From positions 1 to 45,745 of the forward strand of contig JAJXZJ010000051.1 in NCBI GenBank assembly GCA_021780105.1: a DNA stretch of 45,745 nucleotides, given 5' to 3'. Source of the stretch: a bacterium. Lineage in GTDB: Bacteria > Verrucomicrobiota > Verrucomicrobiia > Limisphaerales > J093. This document shows positions 16,964 through 24,730 of this stretch, in pieces; the first letter of the stretch is position 1, and each line of letters starts with the position of its first letter. Below the pieces are notes generated by a model. It saw only the letters and a list, made by a program, of their open reading frames with translations, was not told the origin of the DNA and did not search any database. A program made the position numbers and the translations under genes.

Positions 16964-17428
16964 ATGAACATGCACGAATTTCACGACGAGCAATGGCTGC
17001 CGCGCAAACGGGACGAGTTGGTTCCATTTTTCGCGGACGCGCTGAACCTGGAAACGATCACGCCACCGTGGCTGCATTTTCAGGTGCTGACGCCGGTGCC
17101 GATCGAAATGCGCGTGGGGCAGGTGATTGACTACCGGCTGCGCGTTCACGGCGTGCCGGTGCGCTGGCGCAGCGAAATCACCGTCTGGGATCCGCCGCAC
17201 CGGTTTGTGGACGAGCAACGCCGCGGTCCCTACCGGCTTTGGCGCCACGAGCACGCCTTTTGCGAGCAGGACGGCGGCACGCTGTGCGTGGACCACGTCC
17301 GCTACGCCGTGACCGGCGGCGCACTGGTCAACGCGCTGTTTGTCGCCCGCGATGTCCGGCGAATCTTTGCGTTTCGCCGCGAAAAACTTCGCGCCCTGTT
17401 CGGCGGCGACGCGCGACGCGACGGATGA
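16964..17428 (+). CDS. SRPBCC-fold ligand-binding protein, photolyase-associated
   Basis: 154 residues of the START/SRPBCC superfamily. Conserved phrases of this subgroup are QWLPRKRDELVPFFADA, NLETITPPWLHFQVLTP, IDYRLRVHGVPVRWRSEI and PPHRFVDEQRRGPYRLW. Members fold into a helix-grip cup that binds a hydrophobic ligand; the ligand for this group is unknown. Homologues are often encoded beside photolyase or NAD-dependent epimerase genes, and here it is divergent from phr with starts 121 bp apart, hinting at shared light- or stress-linked expression. ATG 16970 is an alternative start. Names such as 'cell division inhibitor' given to relatives are not supported by anything seen here. Confidence 0.85.
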   Translation: MNMHEFHDEQWLPRKRDELVPFFADALNLETITPPWLHFQVLTPVPIEMRVGQVIDYRLRVHGVPVRWRSEITVWDPPHRFVDEQRRGPYRLWRHEHAFCEQDGGTLCVDHVRYAVTGGALVNALFVARDVRRIFAFRREKLRALFGGDARRDG

Positions 17429-17432
17429 CCGC

Positions 17433-17462
17433 TTGCCGGCGGCCGGCGGGGTTCGCTAGTCT
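17433..17462 (+). promoter_or_regulatory. Promoter of leader peptide and sugar porter
   Basis: TTGCCG (17433-17438), 18-nt spacer, TAGTCT (17457-17462). The next ATG (17470) is seven bases downstream and opens a 10-codon leader ORF, not the transporter itself. Confidence 0.5.
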
Positions 17463-17469
17463 GCGCGCC

Positions 17470-17502
17470 ATGCATGCAACGCGGACGCCGCGCCGGCCAT
17501 GA
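17470..17502 (+). CDS. Possible 10-residue leader peptide MHATRTPRRP
   Basis: ATG 17470 sits seven bases after a -10 element, the same spacing as other leaderless starts in the window. Its TGA (17500-17502) overlaps the ATG of the sugar porter (17499) as ATGA, an arrangement typical of translational coupling. The peptide is rich in Arg and Pro, including a final Arg-Arg-Pro. It could set transporter translation by ribosome arrest or simply deliver ribosomes to the porter start. Too short for homology support; inferred from position alone. Confidence 0.35.
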   Translation: MHATRTPRRP

Positions 17503-18989
17503 ACGCCATTCCCCGGTCGGACACTGCCATCGTGGCCTCGGAGCGCCATCCGGCCTACCTCTGGATGATTTCGCTCGTCGCGGCGCTGGGCGGGCTGCTC
17601 TTCGGCTACGACTGGGTCGTCATCGGCGGTGCGGCCAAGTTTTACGAGGCATTTTTCCAGCTTAAGGACACAGCGCTGAGCGTGGCTGCGGACGCCTCGT
17701 TTTGGGACAAGGTCATGGCAAACGCCGTTTCGCCGGTCGGCTGGGCGCAAAGTTGCGCGCTGCTTGGCTGCCTGGGCGGTGCCTTGGTTTCAGGCTGGCT
17801 CAGCGACCGCTTCGGCCGCAAACCCATTCTCATCACCGCGGCGGCGAACTTCGTGCTTTCGTCCGTCGGCATCGCGTTTGCCAACACGTTCGGCGCCTTT
17901 GTTGCGTGGCGGATTCTGGGCGGCGTCAGCATCGGCCTGGCGTCGAACATTTCGCCGATGTATATCTCGGAAATCGCCCCGGCCGGCCAGCGCGGGCTGC
18001 TGGTGGCGATCAACCAGCTTACCATCGTCCTCGGCATCCTGGCGGCGCAGTTTGTGAACTGGCGCATCGCCCGGCCCGTGCCGGCGGGCATTTCGCCCGC
18101 GGATTTTGCGGCGTCGTGGAACGTCCTGCACGGCTGGCGCTGGATGTTTGCCGCCTGCGCGGTGCCGTCGCTGTTGTTCTTCGTCAGCTCGCTGTTCGTG
18201 CCGGAAAGCCCGCGCTGGTTCTGCAAGGCCGGCGCGCCTGATCGCGCCGGACATACGCTCGCCCGCATCGGCGGCCGCGCTTATGCCGCGGCGGCGCTGG
18301 CGGAAATCAAGGCCACGCTCGTGAACGAGGACAAGCACGTCCGCTTCCGCGAGTTGTTCGAGCGGCGCGTGCTGGTGGTGCTCGGCCTGGGCATTTTTCT
18401 GGCCGTGTTTCAACAGTGGTGCGGCATCAACGTCATCTTCAATTACGCCAGCGAAATCTTCATCCAGGCCGGGTTCGACATGAACAATGCGCTGACCAAC
18501 ATCGTCGCCACCGGCGTCGTGAACCTCGTTTTTGTCTTTGTCGCGCTGGCCGCGGTGGACCGCCTTGGGCGCAAGCCGCTCATGCTGTTCGGGGCGGCCG
18601 GGCTGGGCGTGATCTATGTGGCGATCGGCGGTTGCTATCACCTCAAGGCCGCGGGCGGCGCGGTGCCGCCGCTGCTGTTTCTCGTGCTGGTGCTCGCCGC
18701 CATCGGCACCTACTCGATGTCGCTGGCGCCGGTCACGTGGGTGCTCATTGCCGAGATTTTTCCGAACCGCATCCGCGGCACCGCGATGTCCGTGGCCGTC
18801 GGCGCGCTGTGGACTGCGTGTTTCCTCCTGACCTACACGTTCCCCATTTTGAAAACGCTCCTCGGCGTGTCGGTGACGTTTTGGATTTACGCCGGCGCGT
18901 GCGCGGCGGGGTTCCTGGTGATGTGGCGGCGCCTGCCGGAGACGAAGGGCAAGACGCTCGAGGAAATCGAGCGCGCACTGCCGCGGTGA
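17499..18989 (+). CDS. Sugar porter family MFS transporter
   Basis: 496 residues, twelve predicted membrane helices. Sugar-porter hallmarks are all present: GGLLFGYDWVVIGG in helix 1, GWLSDRFGRKPIL in the 2-3 loop, a central PESPRWFCK, DRLGRKPLML in the 8-9 loop and PETKGKTLEEIE near the C-terminus. It probably brings in a monosaccharide by proton symport; the sugar cannot be read from the sequence. A Lys-rich loop between helices 1 and 2 (about 48-72) is longer than in E. coli XylE. It is preceded by a leader peptide whose stop overlaps its start, and followed by nested hairpins. Confidence 0.92.
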   Translation: MNAIPRSDTAIVASERHPAYLWMISLVAALGGLLFGYDWVVIGGAAKFYEAFFQLKDTALSVAADASFWDKVMANAVSPVGWAQSCALLGCLGGALVSGWLSDRFGRKPILITAAANFVLSSVGIAFANTFGAFVAWRILGGVSIGLASNISPMYISEIAPAGQRGLLVAINQLTIVLGILAAQFVNWRIARPVPAGISPADFAASWNVLHGWRWMFAACAVPSLLFFVSSLFVPESPRWFCKAGAPDRAGHTLARIGGRAYAAAALAEIKATLVNEDKHVRFRELFERRVLVVLGLGIFLAVFQQWCGINVIFNYASEIFIQAGFDMNNALTNIVATGVVNLVFVFVALAAVDRLGRKPLMLFGAAGLGVIYVAIGGCYHLKAAGGAVPPLLFLVLVLAAIGTYSMSLAPVTWVLIAEIFPNRIRGTAMSVAVGALWTACFLLTYTFPILKTLLGVSVTFWIYAGACAAGFLVMWRRLPETKGKTLEEIERALPR

Positions 18990-19003
18990 CGCGCGTGCCG
19001 CCG

Positions 19004-19039
19004 CCGGAATTCCTTCGGAAGGAACTGCTTTCGTTCCGG
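19004..19039 (+). terminator. Nested hairpins after the sugar porter
   Basis: An inner stem TTCCTT/AAGGAA (19010-19024, CGG loop) lies within outer arms CCGGAA (19004-19009) and TTCCGG (19034-19039), beginning 15 bp after the stop. No U-run of useful length follows. Confidence 0.45.
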
Positions 19040-19063
19040 TGAAAAACCAGCGACAACCTGCGA

Positions 19064-19092
19064 TTGCACTTGACCGAGCGTTCGTCTAGCTT
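19064..19092 (+). promoter_or_regulatory. Promoter of the LysM lipoprotein gene
   Basis: TTGCAC (19064-19069), 17-nt spacer, TAGCTT (19087-19092), then seven bases to the ATG. A near-leaderless transcript is predicted. Confidence 0.5.
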
Positions 19093-19099
19093 CGCGTCC

Positions 19100-19954
19100 A
19101 TGACGCTTCCGTCCGCCCTTCGGCGCGTTTTGATCTTGCTGCCAGTCTGCCTGCTGCTGGCGGGCTGCGACGGTTTTTGGGGCGATGGCGACGACGCCAA
19201 AAACGCGCTGCTGACCGAGGCGCAGGCCAAAAAAAATCAACAGGATTACGCCGGCGCCATCGCCTTGCTGGAGAAAGCGCTGGAGGCCAACCCGCACCTC
19301 GCCCGCGCCCATTGGGAGCTTGGTCTCATCTACTACCAGAGCACGCCGGAAGTGCAGGACGCCGCGGCCGCGATCTATCATTTCCGCAAGCTGCTCCAGA
19401 TTGATCCCAACTGGAAGCAGGCCGAGAGCGTCACCAACCTCATCAACACCTGCAAACTCGAGCTGGCGAAGACCGCGCCGCTTGGCCCGCCGACGACCGC
19501 CTCGGAAAGACTCGTCGCCCAGCTTACCGCCTCCCTTCAGAAGGTCACCGTCTCCGCGCAACAACTCACCGCCGAAAAGCTGCAGCTTCAGGATGCCCTG
19601 GGCCGGACGCAGGGCCAGTTGCAGCAGGCCGCGGCCGAGAACGCGCAGCTTCGCGCGCTGGTGCAACGCCTCCAGACGCCACCCACCCCCATCCCGCAAC
19701 CCGGCGCGCAAACCAATGCGCCGCCGGTTCGTCCGGCTCCTTCGGCCGGCAATCTCTCGCCGCTGGCGGCCACGCCCCCCCGCGGCCAGGGGATCAACCC
19801 CGCGCCGCCGCCGCGCGTTTACCGGGTCAAGCCGGGCGACAGCCTCAGCTCCATCGCCCGCGCGCACGGCGTGAAGCTGGCCGATTTGATGGCAGCCAAT
19901 CCGGGCGTCGAACCGCGGCGGCTGAAGGTGGGCGCGGAGTTGAAACTGCCGTAA
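19100..19954 (+). CDS. LysM lipoprotein with TPR and coiled coil
   Basis: 284 residues. A lipoprotein signal peptide ends in LLLAGC with the lipid-accepting C23; the next residue is Asp, which in E. coli would favour inner-membrane retention. Residues about 35-115 contain TPR-like helices (QDYAGAIALLEKALEANPHL), residues about 130-195 a coiled coil rich in Gln/Leu, then a Pro-rich linker, and a C-terminal LysM domain (about 240-284: YRVKPGDSLSSIARAHGVKL). LysM binds peptidoglycan GlcNAc, so the protein probably ties a protein-protein platform to the cell wall. Promoter position fixes the start at ATG 19100 rather than an upstream alternative. Confidence 0.85.
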   Translation: MTLPSALRRVLILLPVCLLLAGCDGFWGDGDDAKNALLTEAQAKKNQQDYAGAIALLEKALEANPHLARAHWELGLIYYQSTPEVQDAAAAIYHFRKLLQIDPNWKQAESVTNLINTCKLELAKTAPLGPPTTASERLVAQLTASLQKVTVSAQQLTAEKLQLQDALGRTQGQLQQAAAENAQLRALVQRLQTPPTPIPQPGAQTNAPPVRPAPSAGNLSPLAATPPRGQGINPAPPPRVYRVKPGDSLSSIARAHGVKLADLMAANPGVEPRRLKVGAELKLP

Positions 19955-20019
19955 TCGCGCCGCCGCGCCCGCCCGCCGGCCGCGTGACGATCAGCGCCGC
20001 CGCGCGGGTCGTTACCTCG

Positions 20020-20048
20020 TTGAATCCGCGGCGAAACCGCGCTAGCTT
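20020..20048 (+). promoter_or_regulatory. Promoter of the 20058-23400 operon
   Basis: TTGAAT (20020-20025), 17-nt spacer, TAGCTT (20043-20048), nine bases before ATG 20058. The -10 hexamer is identical to that of the preceding lipoprotein gene. Confidence 0.5.
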
Positions 20049-20057
20049 CGGCGACGC

Positions 20058-20879
20058 ATGTTGAGGCGTTGGTTCTTCCCGCTGGTCGCGCTCTTCTGGG
20101 TGACCATGAATGTCCTGCTCTGGCGCTCGGAAATGAGCGGCCGGGCGGACGCCGGCAGCGCCGTGCCGGTGGCGTTTGTCTGGGAGCGCATTCTCAGCGC
20201 GCCGGACGATTCCTCGCTCCAGATCCTGCAGGCCGGGCGGAAGATCGGCTTCTGCCGCTGGGTCGCCAATGTCGGCGAAAATCCGACCGATGCCAGCGCC
20301 GCCGACGCCGCCAGCGAGCCGGAAGGCCGCGTGCGCCGGCTCACTGGTTACACGCTGGATTTTGACGGCAACGTGATGTTCGCCGACCCGCCGGAGCGGT
20401 TCCGCTTCAATGCCCACGCCGCGTTCGGTCCGGACCAGGCCTGGCGCCGGGCCGCATTGAAATTGGTCACGCGGCCGCAAACGCTCGAAGTCCATGCCGA
20501 TGCTGCCGCCGGGACCGTCAGTTTCAAACTGGGCGCCGCGTCGTCGGCCTGGGAGCGGACGTTCAAATTCGCGGAGCTGAGCCGGCCGGAAACGCTGCTG
20601 GCCGGGTTCGGCGTGCCGGCGGGACTGGCCTGGCTCGCGCCGCTGAGCGCGGAATTCCACGGTGCCGCGCCGCAACGCCTGGAGTTGGGCTTGCAATGGA
20701 CGGCGCGCCAGGACTGGCTGAATCTAGGCCACGGCGCGCGAACCCGGGTGTTCCGCCTCGAAGCGCGCGTGCTCGACAAATACCGCGCGGTGGTGATCGT
20801 CAGCCGGGTCGGCGAAATCCTCCGTGTGGAGCTGCCGGACAACCTCGTTTTGGTGAACGATGCCATCGCCAGCTTCTGA
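20058..20879 (+). CDS. Membrane-anchored hypothetical protein, first gene of an ABC-exporter operon
   Basis: 273 residues. One N-terminal helix (WFFPLVALFWVTMNVLLW) is followed by an extracytoplasmic domain of about 245 residues with mixed beta structure and no Cys pairs or catalytic motif I can name. Stretches such as LQILQAGRKIGFCRWVANV and VLDKYRAVVIVSRVGEILRV suggest a two-part beta-sandwich. The next gene, an ABC ATPase, starts 10 bp downstream, followed by its permease, so this protein may be an accessory of that exporter. I do not recognise the family. Confidence 0.7.
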   Translation: MLRRWFFPLVALFWVTMNVLLWRSEMSGRADAGSAVPVAFVWERILSAPDDSSLQILQAGRKIGFCRWVANVGENPTDASAADAASEPEGRVRRLTGYTLDFDGNVMFADPPERFRFNAHAAFGPDQAWRRAALKLVTRPQTLEVHADAAAGTVSFKLGAASSAWERTFKFAELSRPETLLAGFGVPAGLAWLAPLSAEFHGAAPQRLELGLQWTARQDWLNLGHGARTRVFRLEARVLDKYRAVVIVSRVGEILRVELPDNLVLVNDAIASF

Positions 20880-20888
20880 GGACAGCGC

Positions 20889-21644
20889 ATGATTGAATTG
20901 AATCATCTGGTGAAGCGCTTCGGCGATCTGGTCGCCGTGAATGACCTGACGCTGCACATTTCGGCCGGCGAATTTTTTGCCCTGCTCGGGCCGAATGCAG
21001 CCGGCAAGACGACCACGATCAAGGTGCTTGCCGGCCTCATCAAGCCCACCGCCGGCACGGCGCGCGTGGCGGGATTCGACGTGCAGCACGAGCCGCTGGA
21101 AGCGCGCCGGCGGCTGGCCTACGTGCCCGATTTTCCGTTCCTCTACGACAAGCTCACGCCGTGGGAATTTCTGCGGTTCACCGGCCAGCTTTTCCGCATG
21201 GATGAGGCGCGGCTGGAGCGCGTCGCCCGCGAGCTGGTCCGCCGCTTCAACCTGGAGCCCTATCTCGCCAAGGCAATCGAAGGACTCTCGCACGGCACGC
21301 GGCAGCGCGTGGCCATCGTGTCCGCGCTGCTGCACGCGCCGGAGGTGTTCGTGCTCGACGAACCGATGGTGGGCCTCGATCCGCACCACGCCCGGGTCCT
21401 GAAGGACATTTTGAAGGAACGTTCACAGCAGGGCATGACGGTGTTTGTCTCGACGCACCAGTTGAGCATCGCGGAGGAAATGGCGGACCGGATCGGCATC
21501 ATGCATGAAGGGCGGCTGATTGCGCTCGGCACGCGCGAGGAACTGCGCCGGCAGAGCGGCGCGGCCGGCGCGTTGGAACAGACCTTCCTCGCCCTCACCG
21601 AGCAGGAGGCCAACTTGCGGGAGGAACATGCCGCCGCGAAGTGA
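20889..21644 (+). CDS. ABC-2 type transporter ATP-binding protein
   Basis: 251 residues. Walker A GPNAAGKTT (34-42), Walker B VFVLDEP (153-159) and the switch region STHQ are clear. The signature reads LSHGTRQR (133-140) instead of LSGGQ; the LSHG variant is normal for the CcmA/NatA-like group of ABC-2 exporters. The conserved DEPMVGLDP supports exporter membership. Its last 17 bp overlap the start of the permease gene, whose ribosome binding site lies inside this gene, so the two are translationally coupled. Substrate unknown. Confidence 0.93.
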   Translation: MIELNHLVKRFGDLVAVNDLTLHISAGEFFALLGPNAAGKTTTIKVLAGLIKPTAGTARVAGFDVQHEPLEARRRLAYVPDFPFLYDKLTPWEFLRFTGQLFRMDEARLERVARELVRRFNLEPYLAKAIEGLSHGTRQRVAIVSALLHAPEVFVLDEPMVGLDPHHARVLKDILKERSQQGMTVFVSTHQLSIAEEMADRIGIMHEGRLIALGTREELRRQSGAAGALEQTFLALTEQEANLREEHAAAK

Positions 21645-23400
21645 AGTGCGGCGCGCGGCTGCGGCGAATTGGCCCTCGCCGGCCACGGTGGCGAATCCGC
21701 TCTGGCTGTTGCTGCGTGTGAACGCGCTGCAAAGCTGGCGGCGGGTGCTCGCGTTGCGGCAGCAGTCGAAACTGCTGACGGCGCTGATCGGCGTGTTCCT
21801 GGTCGGCTACGCGGCGCTGGCGTTTTTGCTGTTCTACCGCGGCCTGCGCTTCGCCGGCCAGTTTCCCGGCCTGGGCGCGGTCCTGATCGAGCGCATGATT
21901 TACCTGCTGTTCGCCTGCCTGTTTGCGCTGTTGCTGTTGAGCAACCTTGTCATCAGCTATACCAACCTGTTTCGGAACCGCGAAACCGCCTTCCTGCTGC
22001 CGCTGCCGCTGCCGCCGCAGACGATCTTCCGCTGGAAATTCATCGAGTCCACGCTGCTGGCGTCGTGGGCGTTCCTCTTCCTCATCGCGCCGCTGCTCGC
22101 CGCGTATGGCCTGACGCAGAATGCGGCGTGGCATTTCTATCCGATCACGCTGCTGTTCATCGCGCTCTTTATCGTGCTGCCGGCGACGGCGGGCGCGTGG
22201 CTGGCCGTCACGGTGGCGCGCTTTCTGGACCGCCGGGCGTTTCAGCTCGCCGCGTTGGCGGTCGCGGCGGGAATGATCGTGGTCAGCATCATCTGGCTCC
22301 GGCCGGAGCCGGTGACGGACGAGCAGTTGCAGACGCGCGTGCTGGTCGTGCTCGACCGTCTGCTGCTGCGGACGCGGTTCGCGCAGTTTCCGCTGCTGCC
22401 CAGCTACTGGCTGTCCGCCGGCGTGCAGCACTGGGCCGAGGGCGCGCTCGCCGCGGCGGGTTTTTTCGCGCTGGTGCTGCTGAGTTACGCGCTCTTTTTC
22501 GGCAGCCTCATGTTCACGCGGATGGGGACGCGGTTTTACAACGCCGCCTCGGCCGTGCAAAGCCGCGGCAGCGTGCTGGGGCGCTGGCGCGGGATGCGCG
22601 CGTGGCGGCGGCGGGCGGTTTTCAGCTATCCGCGCGGCTGGTTTGAGACGGTGTTTGGCTGGCTGCCGGCCGTGTCGGCGGACGCGCGGGCGCTGCTCGT
22701 GAAGGACGCCCGCGTGTTCTGGCGCGACACCACGCAATGGGGCCAGACGCTGGTGCTGTTCGGTCTGCTGGCGGTTTACATTCTCAATCTGCGCCATTTC
22801 AGCGAACAACTGACCAATCCGTTCTGGATCAACCTGATTTCCTACCTCAATCTCGGCGCCTGCTCGCTGAACCTCGCCACGCTGACCACGCGCTTCGTCT
22901 ATCCGCAGTTTTCGCTGGAGGGCAAACGGCTGTGGATCGTCGGCCTCGCGCCGCTGGGGCTGCCGCGCGTGTTGCGCGTGAAATTCGCCTTCGGCAGCGC
23001 ACTGTCGCTGCTCGTCACCGCCGGGCTGATGGTGGTGTCGTGCCGGATGCTGGTGCTGGCGTGGGCGCGGACGTTTTACCTGCTCGGCGCGGTGGTGGTG
23101 ATGACGCTGGCCCTGAACGCGCTGGCCATCGGCCTGGGCGCGTTGTATCCAAATCTCAAGGAGGACAACCCGAGCAAAATCGTCAGCGGCTTTGGCGGCA
23201 CGTTCTGCCTGGTGCTGAGTTTCCTCTACATCGTCGCATCGGTGGTGCTCGTTGCCGTCGGGTCGCCGTGGGGCCGGGCCGGCGACAAGCCGTGGCCGTG
23301 GGTCGCGGGAGCATGGCTGGCGTTTCTCGGCCTCTCGTGGCTGGTCGGCTGGGTGCCGTTGCGGCTCGGCGTGCGGCGCGTGGTCGAGTTTGAATACTGA
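21628..23400 (+). CDS. ABC-2 type exporter permease, about 590 residues
   Basis: A large polytopic inner-membrane protein with roughly twelve helices in two blocks, separated by a cytoplasmic segment rich in Arg (about 310-350). Conserved-looking features are NLFRNRETAFLLPLPL after the second helix and SKIVSGFGGTFCLVLSFLYI near the end. An AGGA-type ribosome binding site (GGGAGGA, 21619-21625) lies just before ATG 21628, one of the few good Shine-Dalgarno sequences in the window, and makes 21628 preferable to the upstream in-frame starts. It overlaps the ATPase gene by 17 bp. Nothing shows the substrate. Confidence 0.85.
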   Translation: MPPRSEVRRAAAANWPSPATVANPLWLLLRVNALQSWRRVLALRQQSKLLTALIGVFLVGYAALAFLLFYRGLRFAGQFPGLGAVLIERMIYLLFACLFALLLLSNLVISYTNLFRNRETAFLLPLPLPPQTIFRWKFIESTLLASWAFLFLIAPLLAAYGLTQNAAWHFYPITLLFIALFIVLPATAGAWLAVTVARFLDRRAFQLAALAVAAGMIVVSIIWLRPEPVTDEQLQTRVLVVLDRLLLRTRFAQFPLLPSYWLSAGVQHWAEGALAAAGFFALVLLSYALFFGSLMFTRMGTRFYNAASAVQSRGSVLGRWRGMRAWRRRAVFSYPRGWFETVFGWLPAVSADARALLVKDARVFWRDTTQWGQTLVLFGLLAVYILNLRHFSEQLTNPFWINLISYLNLGACSLNLATLTTRFVYPQFSLEGKRLWIVGLAPLGLPRVLRVKFAFGSALSLLVTAGLMVVSCRMLVLAWARTFYLLGAVVVMTLALNALAIGLGALYPNLKEDNPSKIVSGFGGTFCLVLSFLYIVASVVLVAVGSPWGRAGDKPWPWVAGAWLAFLGLSWLVGWVPLRLGVRRVVEFEY

Positions 23401-23496
23401 CCTGCGCGTTTCGGCCGCCAACCGCGGGTTTTCCGCTGCGATTGCCCTGCTTTCGTTCGTGCCCGCGACGATGAATCGCCGCCATCCGCTGAACGC

Positions 23497-23524
23497 TTTA
23501 CAGCCCGGGGGTCGGTGTTAGAGT
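23497..23524 (+). promoter_or_regulatory. Promoter of the coiled-coil gene pair
   Basis: TTTACA (23497-23502), 16-nt spacer, TAGAGT (23519-23524), six bases before ATG 23531. Confidence 0.5.
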
Positions 23525-23530
23525 CGCCTC

Positions 23531-24217
23531 ATGAGTTCGCCGTTCGACGAAACCGACTTCATAGATCGCGATTTGCAGAGCAACCCCACGGCCCGCGGCA
23601 CCGCCGCCACGCCGGGCGCGGCGGCTGCCATCGCGCCCCGGCCGCCGACGCGCGAGGAACTGGAGTCGAAGGTCAACGAGGCGCAGAACCGCATTGCCGA
23701 GTTGAAGCGGGCGCAGGAGGAACTGGAGCGCGAACGGGCGAAACTCGACGAGGCCCGCCGGCGGCGGACCGAGTTCGAGACCGGACGCACGGAAATGCTC
23801 CAGCACCTGACGCGCGGCCTCGGGATTCTGGAACAGGCCGAATTCAAGGCGCGCCGCGACGCCGAACAGATGACCAAGACGCTGGCCGGTTTCCGGGAGG
23901 CATTGGGCAACGTTCAGGCAATCCAGGAGCAAACCTGGACGCAGGCAAGCTGGAACAGCGAACTGACCCGCGCGTTGACCACGATCGAAAACGCCCGCAT
24001 GGAATGGAATGCCGCCCGGTTGAAATGGACCGTGCTCGACGGCGCCGCCGCCGCCGGCCCTGAAACCCCGCCGGCCGGCCAGCCGGCGCAACCGGACTGG
24101 CTGACCGCAGGCAAGGCCGGTGCGCTTTGGAAAACCGGCCTCGCGCTGACCTGGCCCCTCGCACTGGTTGTCCTGGCGGGAGTGATTGTCCTGGCGGCCC
24201 TGTTGTTGCGGCGCTAG
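23531..24217 (+). CDS. Coiled-coil, tail-anchored hypothetical protein
   Basis: 228 residues. An N-terminal disordered Ala/Thr/Pro region (1-45) leads to a strongly charged helical segment (about 45-150) with heptad-like spacing (ELKRAQEELERERAKLDEA), a Pro-rich linker and a single C-terminal membrane helix (LALVVLAGVIVLAALL) with the chain ending in LLRR. The topology, soluble coiled coil held by a C-terminal anchor, points to a structural or tethering role at the inner membrane. No known domain recognised. The next gene, 12 bp downstream, has the same plan. Confidence 0.75.
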   Translation: MSSPFDETDFIDRDLQSNPTARGTAATPGAAAAIAPRPPTREELESKVNEAQNRIAELKRAQEELERERAKLDEARRRRTEFETGRTEMLQHLTRGLGILEQAEFKARRDAEQMTKTLAGFREALGNVQAIQEQTWTQASWNSELTRALTTIENARMEWNAARLKWTVLDGAAAAGPETPPAGQPAQPDWLTAGKAGALWKTGLALTWPLALVVLAGVIVLAALLLRR

Positions 24218-24229
24218 CCGCCCGCGCTC

Positions 24230-24730
24230 ATGTCGCTGTTCCGCAAAAAAAGCGACCCGATTGCCGAGCGTGAGCGCGCGTTGAAGGCGCATATTGCCGC
24301 GCTGGAAGGCGAAATTCAGGCGCTGAACCGCAAGGCGGCTGAGGAACTGGCGCAGCCGAAATTGCGTTCCACCGCGCTGCCGCATCCGCCGGCCGCCGGC
24401 AAGCCCGCCGCCGCGGAGCCGGCGTTTGAGGAGGTCAGCCACGACAAGGTCAAGGCGGCGCTGGAAGGTGAGGCCACGGCGGCGCATTTCAACGAGCTGG
24501 GCGTGCGCAAATACGATCCCATGACCGCGCTTCGCCGTTGGTGGAACCAGCTCCGCGGCCGGCCCGCCGCGAATCCGAAACTGGTCAGCTACCTCGCCGC
24601 CGGCAGCATTCACGGCCTGCGTCCGCTGCGCTATGAAAAACGCGTCCATCGCCGGCGTTTTTTTGCGCTCTGCACCTTCTTCATCGCGATTTTGTGGGGA
24701 TTGATCTACTTTTACTTCCGCAACCGATGA
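24230..24730 (+). CDS. Coiled-coil, tail-anchored hypothetical protein (partner)
   Basis: 166 residues. A basic N-terminus (MSLFRKKSDP) precedes a short coiled coil (about 12-43: RERALKAHIAALEGEIQALN), an Ala/Pro-rich linker, a helical domain with RWWNQLRGRP, and one C-terminal helix (FFALCTFFIAILWGLIYFYF) ending in RNR. It repeats the architecture of the upstream gene without obvious sequence identity, so the two may form a hetero-oligomer. Its stop overlaps the start of the next gene as ATGA, tying its expression to the DNA-repair methyltransferase. Confidence 0.75.
   Translation: MSLFRKKSDPIAERERALKAHIAALEGEIQALNRKAAEELAQPKLRSTALPHPPAAGKPAAAEPAFEEVSHDKVKAALEGEATAAHFNELGVRKYDPMTALRRWWNQLRGRPAANPKLVSYLAAGSIHGLRPLRYEKRVHRRRFFALCTFFIAILWGLIYFYFRNR

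Noticed and set aside
21595..23421. 608-codon minus-strand open frame
   Set aside because: Antisense to the exporter permease; Arg/Gln/His-rich, no domain.
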